Notes: generated by a model from the sequence alone, not told the origin. A DNA stretch of 64,000 nucleotides from Trueperella sp. (GCA_030532125.1 JAUNLU010000001.1:425960-489959), one strand, 5' to 3'. Positions 16,577 to 25,552 are shown, counted from the stretch's first letter. Made by a program: numbers and translations.

Positions 16577-17386
16577 CTAGAGATAGCGGCGCGCCACCGC
16601 CACAGTTTGATGCCCGTAACTGCCACCAAACAGGGCAGCATGTACCAATAAAATATGCAGCTGATGTAACCCGATGCGTTCTTCCCAGCCGTCTGCCAGC
16701 GGCGAGACTTCCTGGTAGCCGGCGTAGATTTCCGCAGTGTGGGGCGAGTGGAATACCTGTAATTGCGCCAAATCTGATTCAGCATGCCCGCCTTGGCAGG
16801 CCGGATCAATCAGGGTGGGCGTGCCGCCGCGCGCCCAGAGCAGATTCCCGGCCCAGAGGTCGCCGTGCAGCAGTGCAGCATCGGTAGCGATTAGCGCCGG
16901 TTGCGGCGCGTCAAATATCCCATCGCGCAGCCGCTGTGCCAGCTGAGTGATGACGGCGGCATCAGCTGCGGTGAGAGAGCCATTATCCCGAGCCGCCGGC
17001 AAATAAGGGAGCAGCCGGTCAGTGGCATAAAATTCGCCAAAGCTGCGCGGCGCGCTCCCCGGAGGCACAAGTGGTAGATCTGCCTGTCCCATAACACCGG
17101 TGTAGTCCCAGTCAGCGCCGAAGCCGGCAGGCGCTTGCCCGAAAACTCTGTGCTGCGCTGGGCACCAGGCGTGGGTGACAGCCAATCGGGCGCCAAACTC
17201 GCGGGCGGCAGCTGCGCTGGGTAAACCAGTGGTTATGACGGTGGTCTGCAGTTGGGTAGTGCCCCAGTTAGCTAACTGCGCTACCGGGGCACCGCCGTCA
17301 TCCGCAGCTGCCTGGAGCTCGGTTAGACCAGCTACTTCAAAGGCAATGGCGCGAGCGCAGCCAGTTTTAGTGAATAGCGCAGCCAC
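16577..17386 (-). CDS. Fructosamine kinase family protein
   Basis: This 269-residue protein has the kinase-like fold of FN3K and aminoglycoside kinases: the catalytic loop LLHGDLWAGNLLWARGG at about residue 170 and the metal loop PTLIDPACQGGHAESDLA. Family members phosphorylate fructosamines (protein glycation repair) or free ketosamines and ribulosamines. It starts with GTG at 17386, seven bases after the stop of the small membrane protein, and no good ribosome site is visible, so translation may be coupled. The N-terminus (ALFTKTG...FEVAGL) is shorter than in most members (about 290), which may mean the true start differs slightly. Confidence 0.9.
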   Translation of the reverse strand: MAALFTKTGCARAIAFEVAGLTELQAAADDGGAPVAQLANWGTTQLQTTVITTGLPSAAAAREFGARLAVTHAWCPAQHRVFGQAPAGFGADWDYTGVMGQADLPLVPPGSAPRSFGEFYATDRLLPYLPAARDNGSLTAADAAVITQLAQRLRDGIFDAPQPALIATDAALLHGDLWAGNLLWARGGTPTLIDPACQGGHAESDLAQLQVFHSPHTAEIYAGYQEVSPLADGWEERIGLHQLHILLVHAALFGGSYGHQTVAVARRYL

Positions 17387-17392
17387 AAGGGG

Positions 17393-17812
17393 TTACTTTT
17401 TGGAAGTCAAGGTTCCAGGCAAAATCAGTTCCAATACTGTGTTCACGACGCCGATGATGATGCCGCCAAATACTGCGCTCCAGAAGCCAGCGAGTACCAA
17501 GCTGATGGCGAAGAATCCGGTTATCCAGGCAGTGAGTGCCAGCATCGCCGCATTCACTACCAGGAAGAACAAGCCTAGCGTAAGCACATAGAACGGCAAG
17601 GACAGCAGCTTTACTATTGGCCGCACGAAAGTATTGACTAGCGCTAAAACTGCACCCGCCAGCACCAGATAGATAAATTCTTGCCAGCCTACGCTCAAGC
17701 CCGATAGGAACGAATCGGGAGCTACCGAACCGGTGAGCTGTACTCCCGGGATAAGCCAAATAGTTACCCAGAGGGCGGCGGCATTCATTACTGCTCTAAT
17801 TAGGTACTTCAT
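17393..17812 (-). CDS. Small four-helix membrane protein, phage-holin-IV-like family
   Basis: The 139-residue protein consists almost wholly of four hydrophobic helices (ALWVTIWLIPGVQL, FIYLVLAGAVLALVNTFV, LPFYVLTLGLFFLVVNAAML, and a glycine-rich final helix FGGIIIGVVNTVLELIL). The NTFVRPIVKLLSLP turn is diagnostic of the family often labelled phage holin family or YvlD-like. Despite that label, members are chromosomal envelope proteins of unknown function. The ATG at 17812 has GTTGAGGAT upstream; an earlier TTG at 17860 lacks one. It is cotranscribed with the fructosamine-kinase gene. Confidence 0.88.
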   Translation of the reverse strand: MKYLIRAVMNAAALWVTIWLIPGVQLTGSVAPDSFLSGLSVGWQEFIYLVLAGAVLALVNTFVRPIVKLLSLPFYVLTLGLFFLVVNAAMLALTAWITGFFAISLVLAGFWSAVFGGIIIGVVNTVLELILPGTLTSKK

Positions 17813-17909
17813 ATCCTCAACTCTAGTGGACTTGCGCAGAACAAACGGAAGAAGCGCCAAATAATGGGGAATGTTCGCACCGGGCGCAGTTCCACGGCAA
17901 AATGTAGCT

Positions 17910-18980
17910 ATGGATCAGCGCAATTCTTTTTTCCGCCCCGAATTGGCGGATCTGCCTGCCTATGTTGCCGGTGCCGTTGCACCGGGTGACTCGGTAATCA
18001 AGGCTTCCTCTAATGAGATCTGTTTTCCGCCGCTGCCCGGTGTGCAAGCGGCGATCATGCATCAGCTGGGTAACGTAACACGGTATCCAGATATGGCGGG
18101 CGCCCCGCTGCGGGCGGCAATTGCGGCCTATCACCAGGTGAGCGTAGAGCAAATAGTGGTAGGCAATGGGTCAGTGGCGCTGATTGAAAAGTTTTTGACT
18201 GCGCTGGCCACTCCAGAGGCTGAGGTGGTTTTGCCGTGGCCGTCATTTGAGGCATATCCGATAGCTGCCAAAGTGGCGGGCGTGCATGCCGTACGCACCA
18301 AGTTGCGCGCCGACGGCGCAGTAGATCTGTTGGCAGTGCGGCAAGCAGTAACTGCGCGCACTCGCGCCCTGTTGCTGTGTACTCCAAATAACCCGACCAG
18401 TGCGGCACTAACCCATACGGAGTTGCGGGCATTTTTGCTAGATCTTCCCAGCGATGTTGCGGTGCTGTTAGACGAAGCCTATGTGGATTTTGTGGATATG
18501 CCCGACGCGGTGCGGGGAGTTGAGCTGTGTGCCGAGTTCCCGAATGTGATTAGTTTGCGTACTTTCGCCAAAGCCTATGGGCTGGCTGGGCTGCGGGTAG
18601 GTTACGCAATTTGTGATCCGGCAGTAGCGCAGACGCTGCTAGCAATGAACACTCCATTTGGGGTGAATCAGCTGGCGCAGGCGGCAGCAATTGCCGCACT
18701 ACAAGCCCGCGGTGAAGTGGATCGCCGGGTGCAACACACGGTGGCAGAGCGCAATAAATTAGTAGCCGCCTTGCGCGCTCAGGGATGGACTGGCCCCGAT
18801 CCACAGGGAAATTTTGTGTGGTTCCCCGGGGCTGATACCGAATTACTCGAGGCGCTGTGCCGCGCTGAGGGGCTGATAGTGCGAGCTCTGGCAGACGGCG
18901 TGCGCGTCACGGTTACTGACTCAGAGGGTTCATTGCGCCTAGTGCGCGCGTTAAGCAATTACCGCGCTGAGCAAGACTGA
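17910..18980 (+). CDS. hisC: Histidinol-phosphate aminotransferase-like enzyme
   Basis: A 356-residue class I/II PLP aminotransferase. Motifs are IKASSNEICFPPLPG near the N-terminus, the cofactor-contact CTPNNPTSA, LLDEAYVDF and the PLP lysine in FAKAYGLAGLRVGYA. These fit the HisC/Pat subgroup, which transfers amino groups to imidazole-acetol phosphate or aromatic 2-oxo acids. No other histidine gene is nearby, so aromatic aminotransferase (pat) is equally possible. The start ATG at 17910 has no ribosome site, which suggests a leaderless mRNA; an upstream in-frame ATG at 17871 would add a non-conserved leader. Confidence 0.85.
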   Translation: MDQRNSFFRPELADLPAYVAGAVAPGDSVIKASSNEICFPPLPGVQAAIMHQLGNVTRYPDMAGAPLRAAIAAYHQVSVEQIVVGNGSVALIEKFLTALATPEAEVVLPWPSFEAYPIAAKVAGVHAVRTKLRADGAVDLLAVRQAVTARTRALLLCTPNNPTSAALTHTELRAFLLDLPSDVAVLLDEAYVDFVDMPDAVRGVELCAEFPNVISLRTFAKAYGLAGLRVGYAICDPAVAQTLLAMNTPFGVNQLAQAAAIAALQARGEVDRRVQHTVAERNKLVAALRAQGWTGPDPQGNFVWFPGADTELLEALCRAEGLIVRALADGVRVTVTDSEGSLRLVRALSNYRAEQD

Positions 18981-19045
18981 TAACCCCGGGAGACTAGCTG
19001 TGACTAGGTTTGTTAGCCCGGTAGTTACCTCAGGTGGCGGGCGCC

Positions 19046-19855
19046 TTAGAACGTGCGCTGCCCCTCGCGGCGAATTTGGAAGCCTTTTCCGCTCAGTTCA
19101 CTCCAACAAGTGACGCCCGATTCTTCGATCGTGCAGGCGAAACCATTAGCCGCCACAGTTGTGCCATAGGGCTGGTCGGCGTCAGCGGCGATAGCGTTAG
19201 CGCAGTCAACCTCAGCTTTGCCAGTGTCTCCGATGCGGAAAGTTGCTGGCTGATCAGTGCAGCCAGCGGGAGAGGGGAAATTGTAGGTGTAGATAGTACA
19301 CATCGCGGCGTCGTCAATCTGACACCGGATATTTAGTGACGGCGTAGCAAACGAAGTTGCGTGCACAGCGTTATCTGGGATTGGCCGCGCGGCGCTTATC
19401 CAGGTGCGGTCAGTGACTAGAGAGTTCAACTGCGCTGGTACTCCCGGAGCAGTCATCGAGTCCTGAATCTGCAATTTTTCCTCAGCAGTGCAGATTTCAT
19501 CCAGATAAGCGAGCGCCATAAAAACTCTCTCTTGGGCAGTGCTATCCCAGGCATTGGAGCTTAGCGCTGCGGCAGCATAGTCGGTAATTTTGGCCGCCGC
19601 CGAATCCGGGAAGCAGTTATCCTCATTCCGGATCGACATCAGCGCGGTGGTGGCGATATCCAGCTGAGCATTGGCAGATTCTACACTCTGTTCTACCTCA
19701 GTTGCTGGCGGGTTATCAGCAGCTACATCGCGGCCAGTTTTAATAAACATGCTGACTATCAGGGCGAGCATGGCAAGGAACAAAATAGCGGCAGAGGTAA
19801 TCAGAAAATACAGCGCGCGATTATCTGGGTGCTTGGGCGCCGGCGGCTGCGTCAT
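19046..19855 (-). CDS. Membrane-anchored extracellular protein, cysteine-paired C-terminal domain
   Basis: I do not recognise a named function. The 269-residue protein has a short proline-rich cytoplasmic start, one TM helix (YFLITSAAILFLAMLALIV, about residues 16-38) and an outside part. The outside part has a helical stretch with one Cys pair (about 80-130) and a C-terminal domain with LNIRCQIDDAAMCTIY, GCTDQ, KAEVDCA, FACTIEESGVTCW and GKGFQIRREGQ. The NI.C...GV.CW...G.GF..R pattern recalls a small domain found in actinobacterial secreted proteins (DUF6636-like). AAGGAG precedes the ATG. A role in the envelope is inferred. Confidence 0.75.
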   Translation of the reverse strand: MTQPPAPKHPDNRALYFLITSAAILFLAMLALIVSMFIKTGRDVAADNPPATEVEQSVESANAQLDIATTALMSIRNEDNCFPDSAAAKITDYAAAALSSNAWDSTAQERVFMALAYLDEICTAEEKLQIQDSMTAPGVPAQLNSLVTDRTWISAARPIPDNAVHATSFATPSLNIRCQIDDAAMCTIYTYNFPSPAGCTDQPATFRIGDTGKAEVDCANAIAADADQPYGTTVAANGFACTIEESGVTCWSELSGKGFQIRREGQRTF

Positions 19856-20006
19856 AGGGCTCCTTCCGCGTGGCGTGTTCGCTGATACCGATAACCTGTC
19901 CGCGTACTAAACACAGGCTAGACGACTAGCCTTAGTATCGCTAGCTTGAATGATGTAACGCAAATTATTTCGGGTCGTGAACTAGTTGTTGATTTGAGGT
20001 GAGAAC

Positions 20007-20744
20007 GTGATCTTTGCGGGGGAGAGGCCGGTCGTAGTGGTGCCAGTAATGGATACGACGGTGCAGTCAGTGGTGGAATCAGCCCAGGCAGCGGTAGCCG
20101 CCGGTGCCGATGTGATCGAATGGCGGATTGACTATTTAGTTGCCCTGCACCCGAAAGACTCGTTTTCCCTGGTAGGCGCGGAAATCTTAGCCGAGCTGTT
20201 GACAGCGGTAGATGTGCCACTGCTGCTGACGATCCGCACTAGCGAACAGGGTGGGCAATTGCGGGTGAAGACTGCCCGCTACGGCTTGCTGGTGGCAGAA
20301 ATTTTCGACACCCTCCGGCAAAATCAAGCTGATCCGGAGCGCATCGGCATTGATTTTGAGTTCTGGTTCCCTGAGGTGGAGTATCTGGTGGCACGCGCAA
20401 ACGAAGCCGGATATACCGCCGTCGTCTCTCATCATGATTGGGAAGAAACCCCAGATAGTGAGATATTGCAGTTACTGTTCGCGGAGATACTGGAGTTGCC
20501 GGGAGCGGTGGCGAAAGTTGCGGTTACTGCGCAGCACGAAGATGATGTAGACCGGCTGTTTGCAGTTACTGAGCAGGTAGTGGCTGAAACTGGGCGCAGT
20601 GTGATCGCGTTGGCGATGGGGGAAATTGGGGTGCGTTCGCGGCTAGTGGGACATTTGCACGGTTCGGTGGCGACGTTTGCGGCGGGGAAGACGGCGTCTG
20701 CTCCGGGGCAGCTGTCGGTGGCGGAAATGCGTGAGGAGCTATAG
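20007..20744 (+). CDS. aroD: Type I 3-dehydroquinate dehydratase
   Basis: The 245-residue TIM-barrel enzyme makes 3-dehydroshikimate in the shikimate pathway through a Schiff-base lysine. Visible motifs are EWRIDYL, LLTIRTSEQGG, the catalytic histidine region VVSHHDWEETP and the lysine in AKVAVTAQHEDD. The C-terminal loop SAPGQLSV closes the site. GTG at 20007 follows GAGGTGAGAAC. Most actinobacteria use the unrelated type II enzyme (AroQ), so the type I form is a mild point of interest and fits Actinomyces-like Firmicute-shared gene sets. It is convergent with the TetR gene. Confidence 0.93.
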   Translation: MIFAGERPVVVVPVMDTTVQSVVESAQAAVAAGADVIEWRIDYLVALHPKDSFSLVGAEILAELLTAVDVPLLLTIRTSEQGGQLRVKTARYGLLVAEIFDTLRQNQADPERIGIDFEFWFPEVEYLVARANEAGYTAVVSHHDWEETPDSEILQLLFAEILELPGAVAKVAVTAQHEDDVDRLFAVTEQVVAETGRSVIALAMGEIGVRSRLVGHLHGSVATFAAGKTASAPGQLSVAEMREEL

Positions 20745-20788
20745 GTGCTGGATGTAGTAGACCCGAGAATTCGGAGTTGCGTCCGGGG

Positions 20789-21445
20789 TTAGCGGGTAGG
20801 CGTGCAGTGCGGTGCGGGGACTGCCCCCAAACTGGGCATATCGCAGATCATCTGTGGGGATACCCCCAATGCACCTAGTACAAACCGCTCAGTTTGCTCG
20901 AAGAATGCGGTGCGTTGTGGTTCTTGATGTGGTACCCGCCGACCGGTTAATGTGCCGTGCACTAGGTGGACGGAGACAGCAAGATTTTGGTCGGGGATGA
21001 TGCTGGCCGCTACGCATCTTTCCAGGATTAGCACCAGAATTTTGGAGGTTTCCCGGATGTGTTTAGCGAGTTCGTGGGCAGTTTCTTTGGAGATAGTGTC
21101 TTGGAGTGGCGGTCCAGGTGCTGCCAAGTAGGCGCGGTCAGTGAGTAGCTGGGTGCGAATGTAGATGCGCAGCTGCACCAGCGGGTTGTCTGTTTCGGAA
21201 AGTGAAGAATTGATGGTGTCGAGGTAGTGGGACATTTCGCTGGCCACGAATGCCATCAGGAGTTCTTCTTTATCGGCGTAGTAGTTGTAGATAGCTGTGC
21301 GGCCGATTCCGGCTTCTGTTGCCAAACTTGCCATGGTGATGGCGTCAAAACCCCGTTCCGCCATCAGGCGGGATAACGCACCGAAGAGTGCATCGCGTGT
21401 GAGTTGGCGGTGTTCTTCGAGGTTTTGTCCGATTATTTTTGGCAT
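20789..21445 (-). CDS. TetR family transcriptional regulator
   Basis: A 218-residue regulator whose N-terminal DNA-binding domain (ALFGALSRLMAERGFDAITM, SLATEAGIGRTAIYNYYADK, about residues 17-65) is a clear TetR helix-turn-helix. The C-terminal ligand domain is not assignable. The neighbours aroD and the Nudix gene do not suggest a target, and no transporter is divergent from it. The ATG at 21445 has no strong ribosome site. Confidence 0.92.
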   Translation of the reverse strand: MPKIIGQNLEEHRQLTRDALFGALSRLMAERGFDAITMASLATEAGIGRTAIYNYYADKEELLMAFVASEMSHYLDTINSSLSETDNPLVQLRIYIRTQLLTDRAYLAAPGPPLQDTISKETAHELAKHIRETSKILVLILERCVAASIIPDQNLAVSVHLVHGTLTGRRVPHQEPQRTAFFEQTERFVLGALGVSPQMICDMPSLGAVPAPHCTPTR

Positions 21446-21521
21446 GCGGTAAGTCTAGTGGGTTGTCTTCAGCTCAGCTGTTAGCTAGTTAACTATTGCT
21501 GAGAAAAAACGGGGGAATTTT

Positions 21522-21965
21522 TTACTGTTTCGGGGATGTCTGTTGATGAGGTGCAGCTAAAACGGCATCGGCGAGCAGTTGGGAAACGATAGGTCGGTCC
21601 CCCGGCAACCAATCTAAGTCAGGTAATCCAGCGGCATCCACCCAGCGCAATTGGTAGTGGTCTTGGAGGGGGTGCGGCTTGCCGTCGGTAATGGTGGCCA
21701 GCCAGAGCCGCATGGTCTTTCCGCTGGAGATTTGCCAGTCACTGCCGGAGGGGTGGGGATAGTGGGCGTGTAGGGATATTTCGACGCCGAGTTCTTCGCA
21801 AATCTCGCGGTGCACTGCAGCTAGTGGGTCTTCGCCGGGTTCCACTTTCCCGCCGGGGAATTCCCATTTGCCAGCTAGGTCTGCTGGGGCGCTGCGCTGC
21901 GCGCACAGGATGCGAGTAGGGTGGGTGGCGTCGTCTAAAATCGCGGCAGCAACAACTATCAGCAT
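21522..21965 (-). CDS. mutT: Nudix hydrolase, MutT-like
   Basis: The 147-residue protein has a perfect Nudix box: GGKVEPGEDPLAAVHRE followed by ICEELGVEI. The surrounding CAQRSAPADLAGKWEFPGGK pattern is typical of MutT, which cleans 8-oxo-dGTP from the nucleotide pool; related CTP pyrophosphohydrolases look alike. The ATG at 21965 is chosen because GAGGA lies seven bases upstream and conserved sequence (MLIVVAAAIL) starts there. A longer frame to 22052 would add a non-conserved leader. Confidence 0.9.
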   Translation of the reverse strand: MLIVVAAAILDDATHPTRILCAQRSAPADLAGKWEFPGGKVEPGEDPLAAVHREICEELGVEISLHAHYPHPSGSDWQISSGKTMRLWLATITDGKPHPLQDHYQLRWVDAAGLPDLDWLPGDRPIVSQLLADAVLAAPHQQTSPKQ

Positions 21966-22119
21966 GTCCTCATAGTAGTGGACATTTGTGCGTGGCTTAC
22001 ATCGCAAACTTACAGTACTGGATATTAATACCGTAAAATTATTGGATCGCAAAGGCGCGCAGCGCTAGTCACCTTTCGGGGTGGGATAAGCGGTTTCAAT
22101 ACGGACACGAAGGTGTGTT

Positions 22120-24282
22120 ATGCACAGGAATATTATTAGTTCAGGCGATCGGCCACAGCGGCGGATGGGTAGGTTTAGCGTAAAGGCTATTCCTGCAGTT
22201 CTCGCCACTTTTGGGCTCGCTTTTTCGGGACTGGTAGCTAGCACTGCCCCGGCATTTGCTACTGAGGTAGACGACGCCGCTCCAGTTGTTACGCAGCCGG
22301 AAACTCTAGCTGCTGATGGTTTAGATGATCAGTGCCTCACCATGCGTCAGGTAACCGACGCAGATCAGCCCGGATATGTTGCTCCCGCACAGGGCAAGAA
22401 GGGCTATGTCACTAACGCTGAAGTTGGCGAGCCACTTGCTTTCGAGGCCACCACGCTGGGCCGGTACCGGATCTACGATACGGCGGGAAATATCCTGTTC
22501 CTGAGCGTATTTAACGAAGTTTGGCCGGGGGAATCCTACGGTGATCGTGCTGACTGGACGGTGACCGCAGTTCCAGGTGAACCAAATACTTTCACGATCG
22601 CTGCCACGCTGAATGGCACGGAACTTGGCACCACTAACTTGAGCAAGAAACTGGGCCGGGAAGCTGGCGCAAAATTTGTGCTTGAACCAGCAGAGGGCTG
22701 CTTCCAGGTTCCAGAAATCGAAACCGGAATGGTTTCGCCACGCACCGAGCCAACCGTTAATGCCGATGGCACTATCAACGGCATTATCGACTCGCACGTG
22801 CACACGGTTTCGGCCTGGGGCTTTGGCGGCAAGTTCATGTGTGGTTACCCATTTGCACCGGGTGGGGTAGAGCAGGCACTGGCTGACTGTGACTCCCACG
22901 CCTATGGTCAGGGTGCGCTATTCGACATGATTGTTGCCGGCGCTCCATACATGGGCCCACAAGATGGATGGCCAACTTTCTCGACTTGGCCAAATGCCAC
23001 TCGCTACCTGCACCAAGTTAGCTACTACAAGTCGGTAGAGCGCACCTGGCAGTCCGGCGTCAACATCCTGAACGTAATGCTGGTTGGCAACCGCACTATC
23101 TGCCAGCTGTACGCCCGCACGCCCGGCAAGTGCAATGAGATGGATCAGATTGTGCCGCAGTACCAAGCACTGCTGGATATGCAAGATTACATCGATGCGC
23201 AAAACGGTGGTGCCGGTAAGGGCTGGTTCCGGATTGCGCGGACCCCAGAGCAGGCCCGTGAAATCGTTGCCGATGGCAAGTTAGCAGTGCTGATCTCGGT
23301 AGAGGTTTCCGAACTGTTCGGCTGCACGGAACGCAATGGCAAGGCGCAGTGCGATAAGGAAGCTATCGATGCTGGGCTAGACATGCTGCAAAGCTGGGGT
23401 GTGCACTCGATTCACCCCATCCACAAGTTTGACAACGCCTTTGGTGGCACCCGGATGGATGCCGGCGCCATGGGCATAGTAATGAACTTGGGTAACTTGC
23501 TCAATACCGGACACTGGTTCGATGTGCAGAAGTGCCCGGATGGGGTACCAGCAGACCGAGCCCAGATCACCGTTTCGGACGAATACCTCAACTTCGTATC
23601 GAAAGTAACGGGCAAGTCTAAGTCGGCACTGTTCCCGATCTATCCGGAAGGTGATGCCTGCAACCTCAAGGGTCTTACCGATTCTGGTGAATACCTGTTG
23701 TCCGCAATGATGGATCGCGGCATGATCATCAACCTGGGTCACATGAGCTCGATGACTGCTAAGGATGCAATGGAACTAGTGACCGCTAAGGGTTACCCGG
23801 GTGTTTCGGCTAACCACTCCTGGACTTCGGAACAGGTTCGCGGTGAAATCGTCCGCGCTGGCGGCTTCCTGGGTGGCTACTCCTTCTCGGCTTCGCATTC
23901 CTACGAAAATGAGCCGGACTTCCTAGAACAGTGGCGCGGTGACCTTGCTGCTATCGGTGAAGAAGTTGATGCCTACGGCTTCGGTTCCGACGCTGGTGGT
24001 CTGGGGCCGCTCCCAGGCGCACGTTTCGATGCTGCGGAGAAGCCGCTGGTCTACCCGATCACGGCTCCATCTGGTGCGGTATTCGACAAGCAGAAGTGGG
24101 GCGAGCGCGAGTTCGACCTCAACACTGACGGTGTAGCCCAGTACGGTATGTACGCCGACTGGTTCGCCGACATCCTCTCCTACGCTAATGCGGAAGAAAG
24201 CGCCAAGTTGCGCAGCCAGCTGATGAACTCGGCTGAGCGCTACGTGAAGGTGTGGGAGAACTCCATCGCCTGGGGTAAGTAA
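22120..24282 (+). CDS. Secreted metal-dependent hydrolase, amidohydrolase/M19-like
   Basis: The 720-residue protein begins with a Sec signal peptide (basic RPQRRMGRFSVK, hydrophobic core, cleavage after APAFA at residue 47). Residues about 65-195 form a beta-rich module. From about residue 220 a TIM-barrel hydrolase follows with DSHVHT (HxH), SVEVSELFG (metal-bridging E), INLGHMSS (H), SANHSW (H) and GFGSDAGG (D), the order of binuclear amidohydrolases and renal-dipeptidase-like M19 enzymes. Four or more Cys in the inserted loops suggest disulfides. There is no sorting motif, so it is released. Substrate is unknown; a cell-wall or host dipeptide or amide is plausible. It is monocistronic, with a strong terminator. 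Confidence 0.8.
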   Translation: MHRNIISSGDRPQRRMGRFSVKAIPAVLATFGLAFSGLVASTAPAFATEVDDAAPVVTQPETLAADGLDDQCLTMRQVTDADQPGYVAPAQGKKGYVTNAEVGEPLAFEATTLGRYRIYDTAGNILFLSVFNEVWPGESYGDRADWTVTAVPGEPNTFTIAATLNGTELGTTNLSKKLGREAGAKFVLEPAEGCFQVPEIETGMVSPRTEPTVNADGTINGIIDSHVHTVSAWGFGGKFMCGYPFAPGGVEQALADCDSHAYGQGALFDMIVAGAPYMGPQDGWPTFSTWPNATRYLHQVSYYKSVERTWQSGVNILNVMLVGNRTICQLYARTPGKCNEMDQIVPQYQALLDMQDYIDAQNGGAGKGWFRIARTPEQAREIVADGKLAVLISVEVSELFGCTERNGKAQCDKEAIDAGLDMLQSWGVHSIHPIHKFDNAFGGTRMDAGAMGIVMNLGNLLNTGHWFDVQKCPDGVPADRAQITVSDEYLNFVSKVTGKSKSALFPIYPEGDACNLKGLTDSGEYLLSAMMDRGMIINLGHMSSMTAKDAMELVTAKGYPGVSANHSWTSEQVRGEIVRAGGFLGGYSFSASHSYENEPDFLEQWRGDLAAIGEEVDAYGFGSDAGGLGPLPGARFDAAEKPLVYPITAPSGAVFDKQKWGEREFDLNTDGVAQYGMYADWFADILSYANAEESAKLRSQLMNSAERYVKVWENSIAWGK

Positions 24283-24315
24283 CCTGCAGTAGCTGGTTAT
24301 CACCACCTCCATATT

Positions 24316-24356
24316 CAGCGCGGGGTAAGCGAATTTGCTTACCCCGCGCTGTTTTT
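24316..24356 (+). terminator. Rho-independent terminator
   Basis: Perfect 15-bp stem (24316-24330 with 24337-24351), loop GAATTT, then TTTTT. It ends the secreted hydrolase transcript. Confidence 0.94.
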
Positions 24357-24583
24357 GTGGGCATTCATCTGCTGGGGTAGGAGATTCTCGGGGAGATTGA
24401 TTAGTCAGGAGGAGCAAACTCGAGGCTTTGGTCCCTTAATTGGCAAAATACTGCTAATTCCCCAATGCACAAATTCCCAGGAATAGTGATCCATCCCACA
24501 GTTATTCTGGTTGGGGCTAGGTTCGTTGTAGCAGATATGCGAAACAAAGGTGTTTTGCGTTTTATGTCGATTTTGGAGGAAAT
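24357..24583. other. Intergenic stretch, no gene seen
   Basis: Between the terminator and the SDR start I see no supported gene. A GGAGGA at about 24410 is not followed by a start codon that leads a meaningful frame. TTGGAGGAAAT just before 24584 is the SDR ribosome site. Confidence 0.5.
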
Positions 24584-25447
24584 ATGTTCGGTAAGAAAAA
24601 AGAACCACGCATTGTTAATACCGCCGTCGTTATTGGTGCTGGTAGCGGTATCGGAAAAGCCACCGCAGAAAAGTTCCTAAATAACGGCCTCACCTTATTC
24701 CTCGGGGACCGGGATCTGGCGTCACTGGAAGAATTTAAGAAGAACTCACCGCATAGCGAGCGGATAGTAGGGCTGCAGCAAGTTGACGTCACGGACGCCA
24801 CCTCGGTGCGGGAGTTTGTAGCTGCTGCCTACCAGCATTTAGGCGCAGTAGATGTGGCGATGAATTGCGCTGGAATCCTGTGGGTGGGCGGCTACCTGGA
24901 TGAGGATGACGACGCTCTAGTCCGGCAAGTAGATATCAACCTGGTGGGCACCATGCACGCTGCTCGCGCCTTTACTCGCCGCATGGTGGCAGCACAGCAC
25001 GGCCACTACATAAATATGGCGTCGACGGGTTCGATTTTGCCGGTGCCAGGTGAAGCGAGCTATGCGGCGTCGAAGCACGGGGTATTTGGCTATTTGCGCT
25101 CTATCCGTGAAGAACTGATTGGTACCGGAGTGGAAATAACTGCGGTTATTCCGCCTGTGGTAGATACCCGATTGGCAGCAGGAACTGCCCAAGGTGGCGC
25201 CCCGCTACTCACCCCACAAGATGTGGCAAATAGCGTCTACCAAGCAGTGCTCTATCCGAAGTTCATTCTGTCTATGCCGCTGTGGCTAGTGCCGTTAAAT
25301 GCGGTGATGAATGCGCTACCGCAGCGCGCCTATGATTTCGCCATTCGCCGTCTGGTGCCCAACCAAGCCAAAGTAGTGGACAACAGCGTGCGGGAAAAAT
25401 ACCAAGAAGAGGAGATTAAGAAGCACGAAACCTTTGGCACTAAATAG
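24584..25447 (+). CDS. Short-chain dehydrogenase/reductase
   Basis: A 287-residue classical SDR. The cofactor loop is VIGAGSGIGKATAEKF, followed by MNCAGILWVGG, the catalytic serine in INMASTGSILPVPG and YxxxK in ASYAASKHG. An Asp at GDRDLASLE in the second strand is compatible with NAD(H) preference. The C-terminus is basic and hydrophobic (LPLWLVPLNAVMNALP-like), as in SDRs that work on lipids or quinones. Substrate is unknown. GGAGGAAAT lies well placed before the ATG. It precedes the potassium uptake genes but is probably separate, since these have their own promoter. Confidence 0.92.
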   Translation: MFGKKKEPRIVNTAVVIGAGSGIGKATAEKFLNNGLTLFLGDRDLASLEEFKKNSPHSERIVGLQQVDVTDATSVREFVAAAYQHLGAVDVAMNCAGILWVGGYLDEDDDALVRQVDINLVGTMHAARAFTRRMVAAQHGHYINMASTGSILPVPGEASYAASKHGVFGYLRSIREELIGTGVEITAVIPPVVDTRLAAGTAQGGAPLLTPQDVANSVYQAVLYPKFILSMPLWLVPLNAVMNALPQRAYDFAIRRLVPNQAKVVDNSVREKYQEEEIKKHETFGTK

Positions 25448-25494
25448 CGGAAATATACCGAAAGGCAAGCAGCAATATAACTGAATAAATGTCG

Positions 25495-25552
25495 TATACC
25501 CCACGCTTGACAACTCCGCAATGAGGACTAAGTTATCAACCTGTGGGGTATA
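25495..25552 (+). promoter_or_regulatory. trkH promoter inside a 10-bp inverted repeat
   Basis: TATACCCCAC (25495-25504) and its exact reverse complement GTGGGGTATA (25543-25552) flank a consensus -35 TTGACA (25507-25512) and a -10-like TAAGTT (25529-25534, 16-bp spacer). Transcription would begin at about 25541-25543, right at the GTG start codon, which lies in the right arm. This points to a leaderless mRNA and to a possible operator. Confidence 0.55.
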
